From: Rickettsiaceae bacterium
Lineage (GTDB): Bacteria; Pseudomonadota; Alphaproteobacteria; Rickettsiales; Rickettsiaceae
Assembly (NCBI GenBank): GCA_028372485.1
Contig: JAOMYS010000019.1
Span: forward strand, 1 to 12,722
Length of the DNA: 12,722 nucleotides
Direction: 5' to 3'
Under the pieces are notes generated by a model. It made no database searches and was not told the origin of the DNA. It saw nothing but the letters and a program-made list of their open reading frames with translations. Positions 12,681 through 12,722 of the stretch are shown piece after piece; position 1 is the stretch's first letter; every line of letters begins with the position of its first letter. The translations under genes were made by a program, and so were the position numbers.

Positions 12681-12722
12681 ATTCCTACAAGTGACTGCTA
12701 AGGGGGCTATACGGAATCTCAT
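12681..12722. repeat. Palindromic repeat, family B, copy 3 (at window edge)
   Basis: ATTCCTACAAGTGACTGCTA and GGGGGCTATACGGAATCTCAT repeat the B consensus. The inner stem pairs GCT with GGC through a G-U type pair, and the outer arms ATTCC / GGAAT are kept. The repeat may continue past the window end. Confidence 0.75.

Overview
The window looks like a piece of the chromosome of an obligately intracellular alphaproteobacterium of the order Rickettsiales. The evidence is the low-GC sequence, the VirB8/VirB9 proteins of a P-type (rvh-like) type IV secretion system split away from the rest of that system, a lone BioY vitamin importer, an eight-cysteine PriA of reduced length (649 aa), and intergenic spacers full of short palindromic repeats. 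Base composition and layout resemble Midichloriaceae-type or Rickettsia-type symbionts, but the family cannot be fixed from the sequence alone.

Left part (1-1800): a tRNA-Arg(CCG) at the very edge, a 434-bp spacer with hairpins and a terminal-inverted-repeat element, then the rplM-rpsI ribosomal operon on the minus strand with a strong sigma70-type promoter (TTGACA-18-TATTTT). Upstream of it, also on the minus strand, lies a small lipoprotein gene that reads perfectly only if one base of a 4-T run is skipped.

Middle part (2049-8143): virB8 and virB9 overlap on the plus strand, divergent from the broken lipoprotein gene. These are inner-membrane and periplasmic or outer-membrane-core parts of a type IV secretion channel, but virB10, virB11 and virD4 are absent. 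A palindromic repeat separates them from a TatA/TatB-like small membrane protein gene followed by bioY. Facing them on the minus strand is a two-gene two-component unit: a soluble histidine kinase with no sensor or membrane part, and a receiver-only response regulator. priA (replication restart helicase) follows on the plus strand. Its promoter overlaps what may be the last 30 codons of a dead IS630-type transposase.

Right part (8144-12722): a minus-strand operon encodes two envelope lipoproteins (a dual-BON protein and the RlpA septal peptidoglycan enzyme, 4-nt overlap). Next come tRNA-Met(CAU) with its own promoter, a plus-strand SPFH/stomatin protein (QmcA-like) with its NfeD-like partner, and ftsQ. 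A repeat-dense spacer of about 440 bp lies before ftsQ, in which two palindrome families alternate; the longest possible ftsQ reading frame begins inside one of these palindromes.

The most interesting signals are the frameshifted VirB7-like lipoprotein beside virB8-virB9, the palindrome families whose stems change in compensating pairs, the TATAGTCAAT-ended elements, and the pairing of a Tat-like protein with a biotin transporter. No complete, obviously new multi-gene system is visible. Most of the window is core genes in a repeat-shuffled chromosome.
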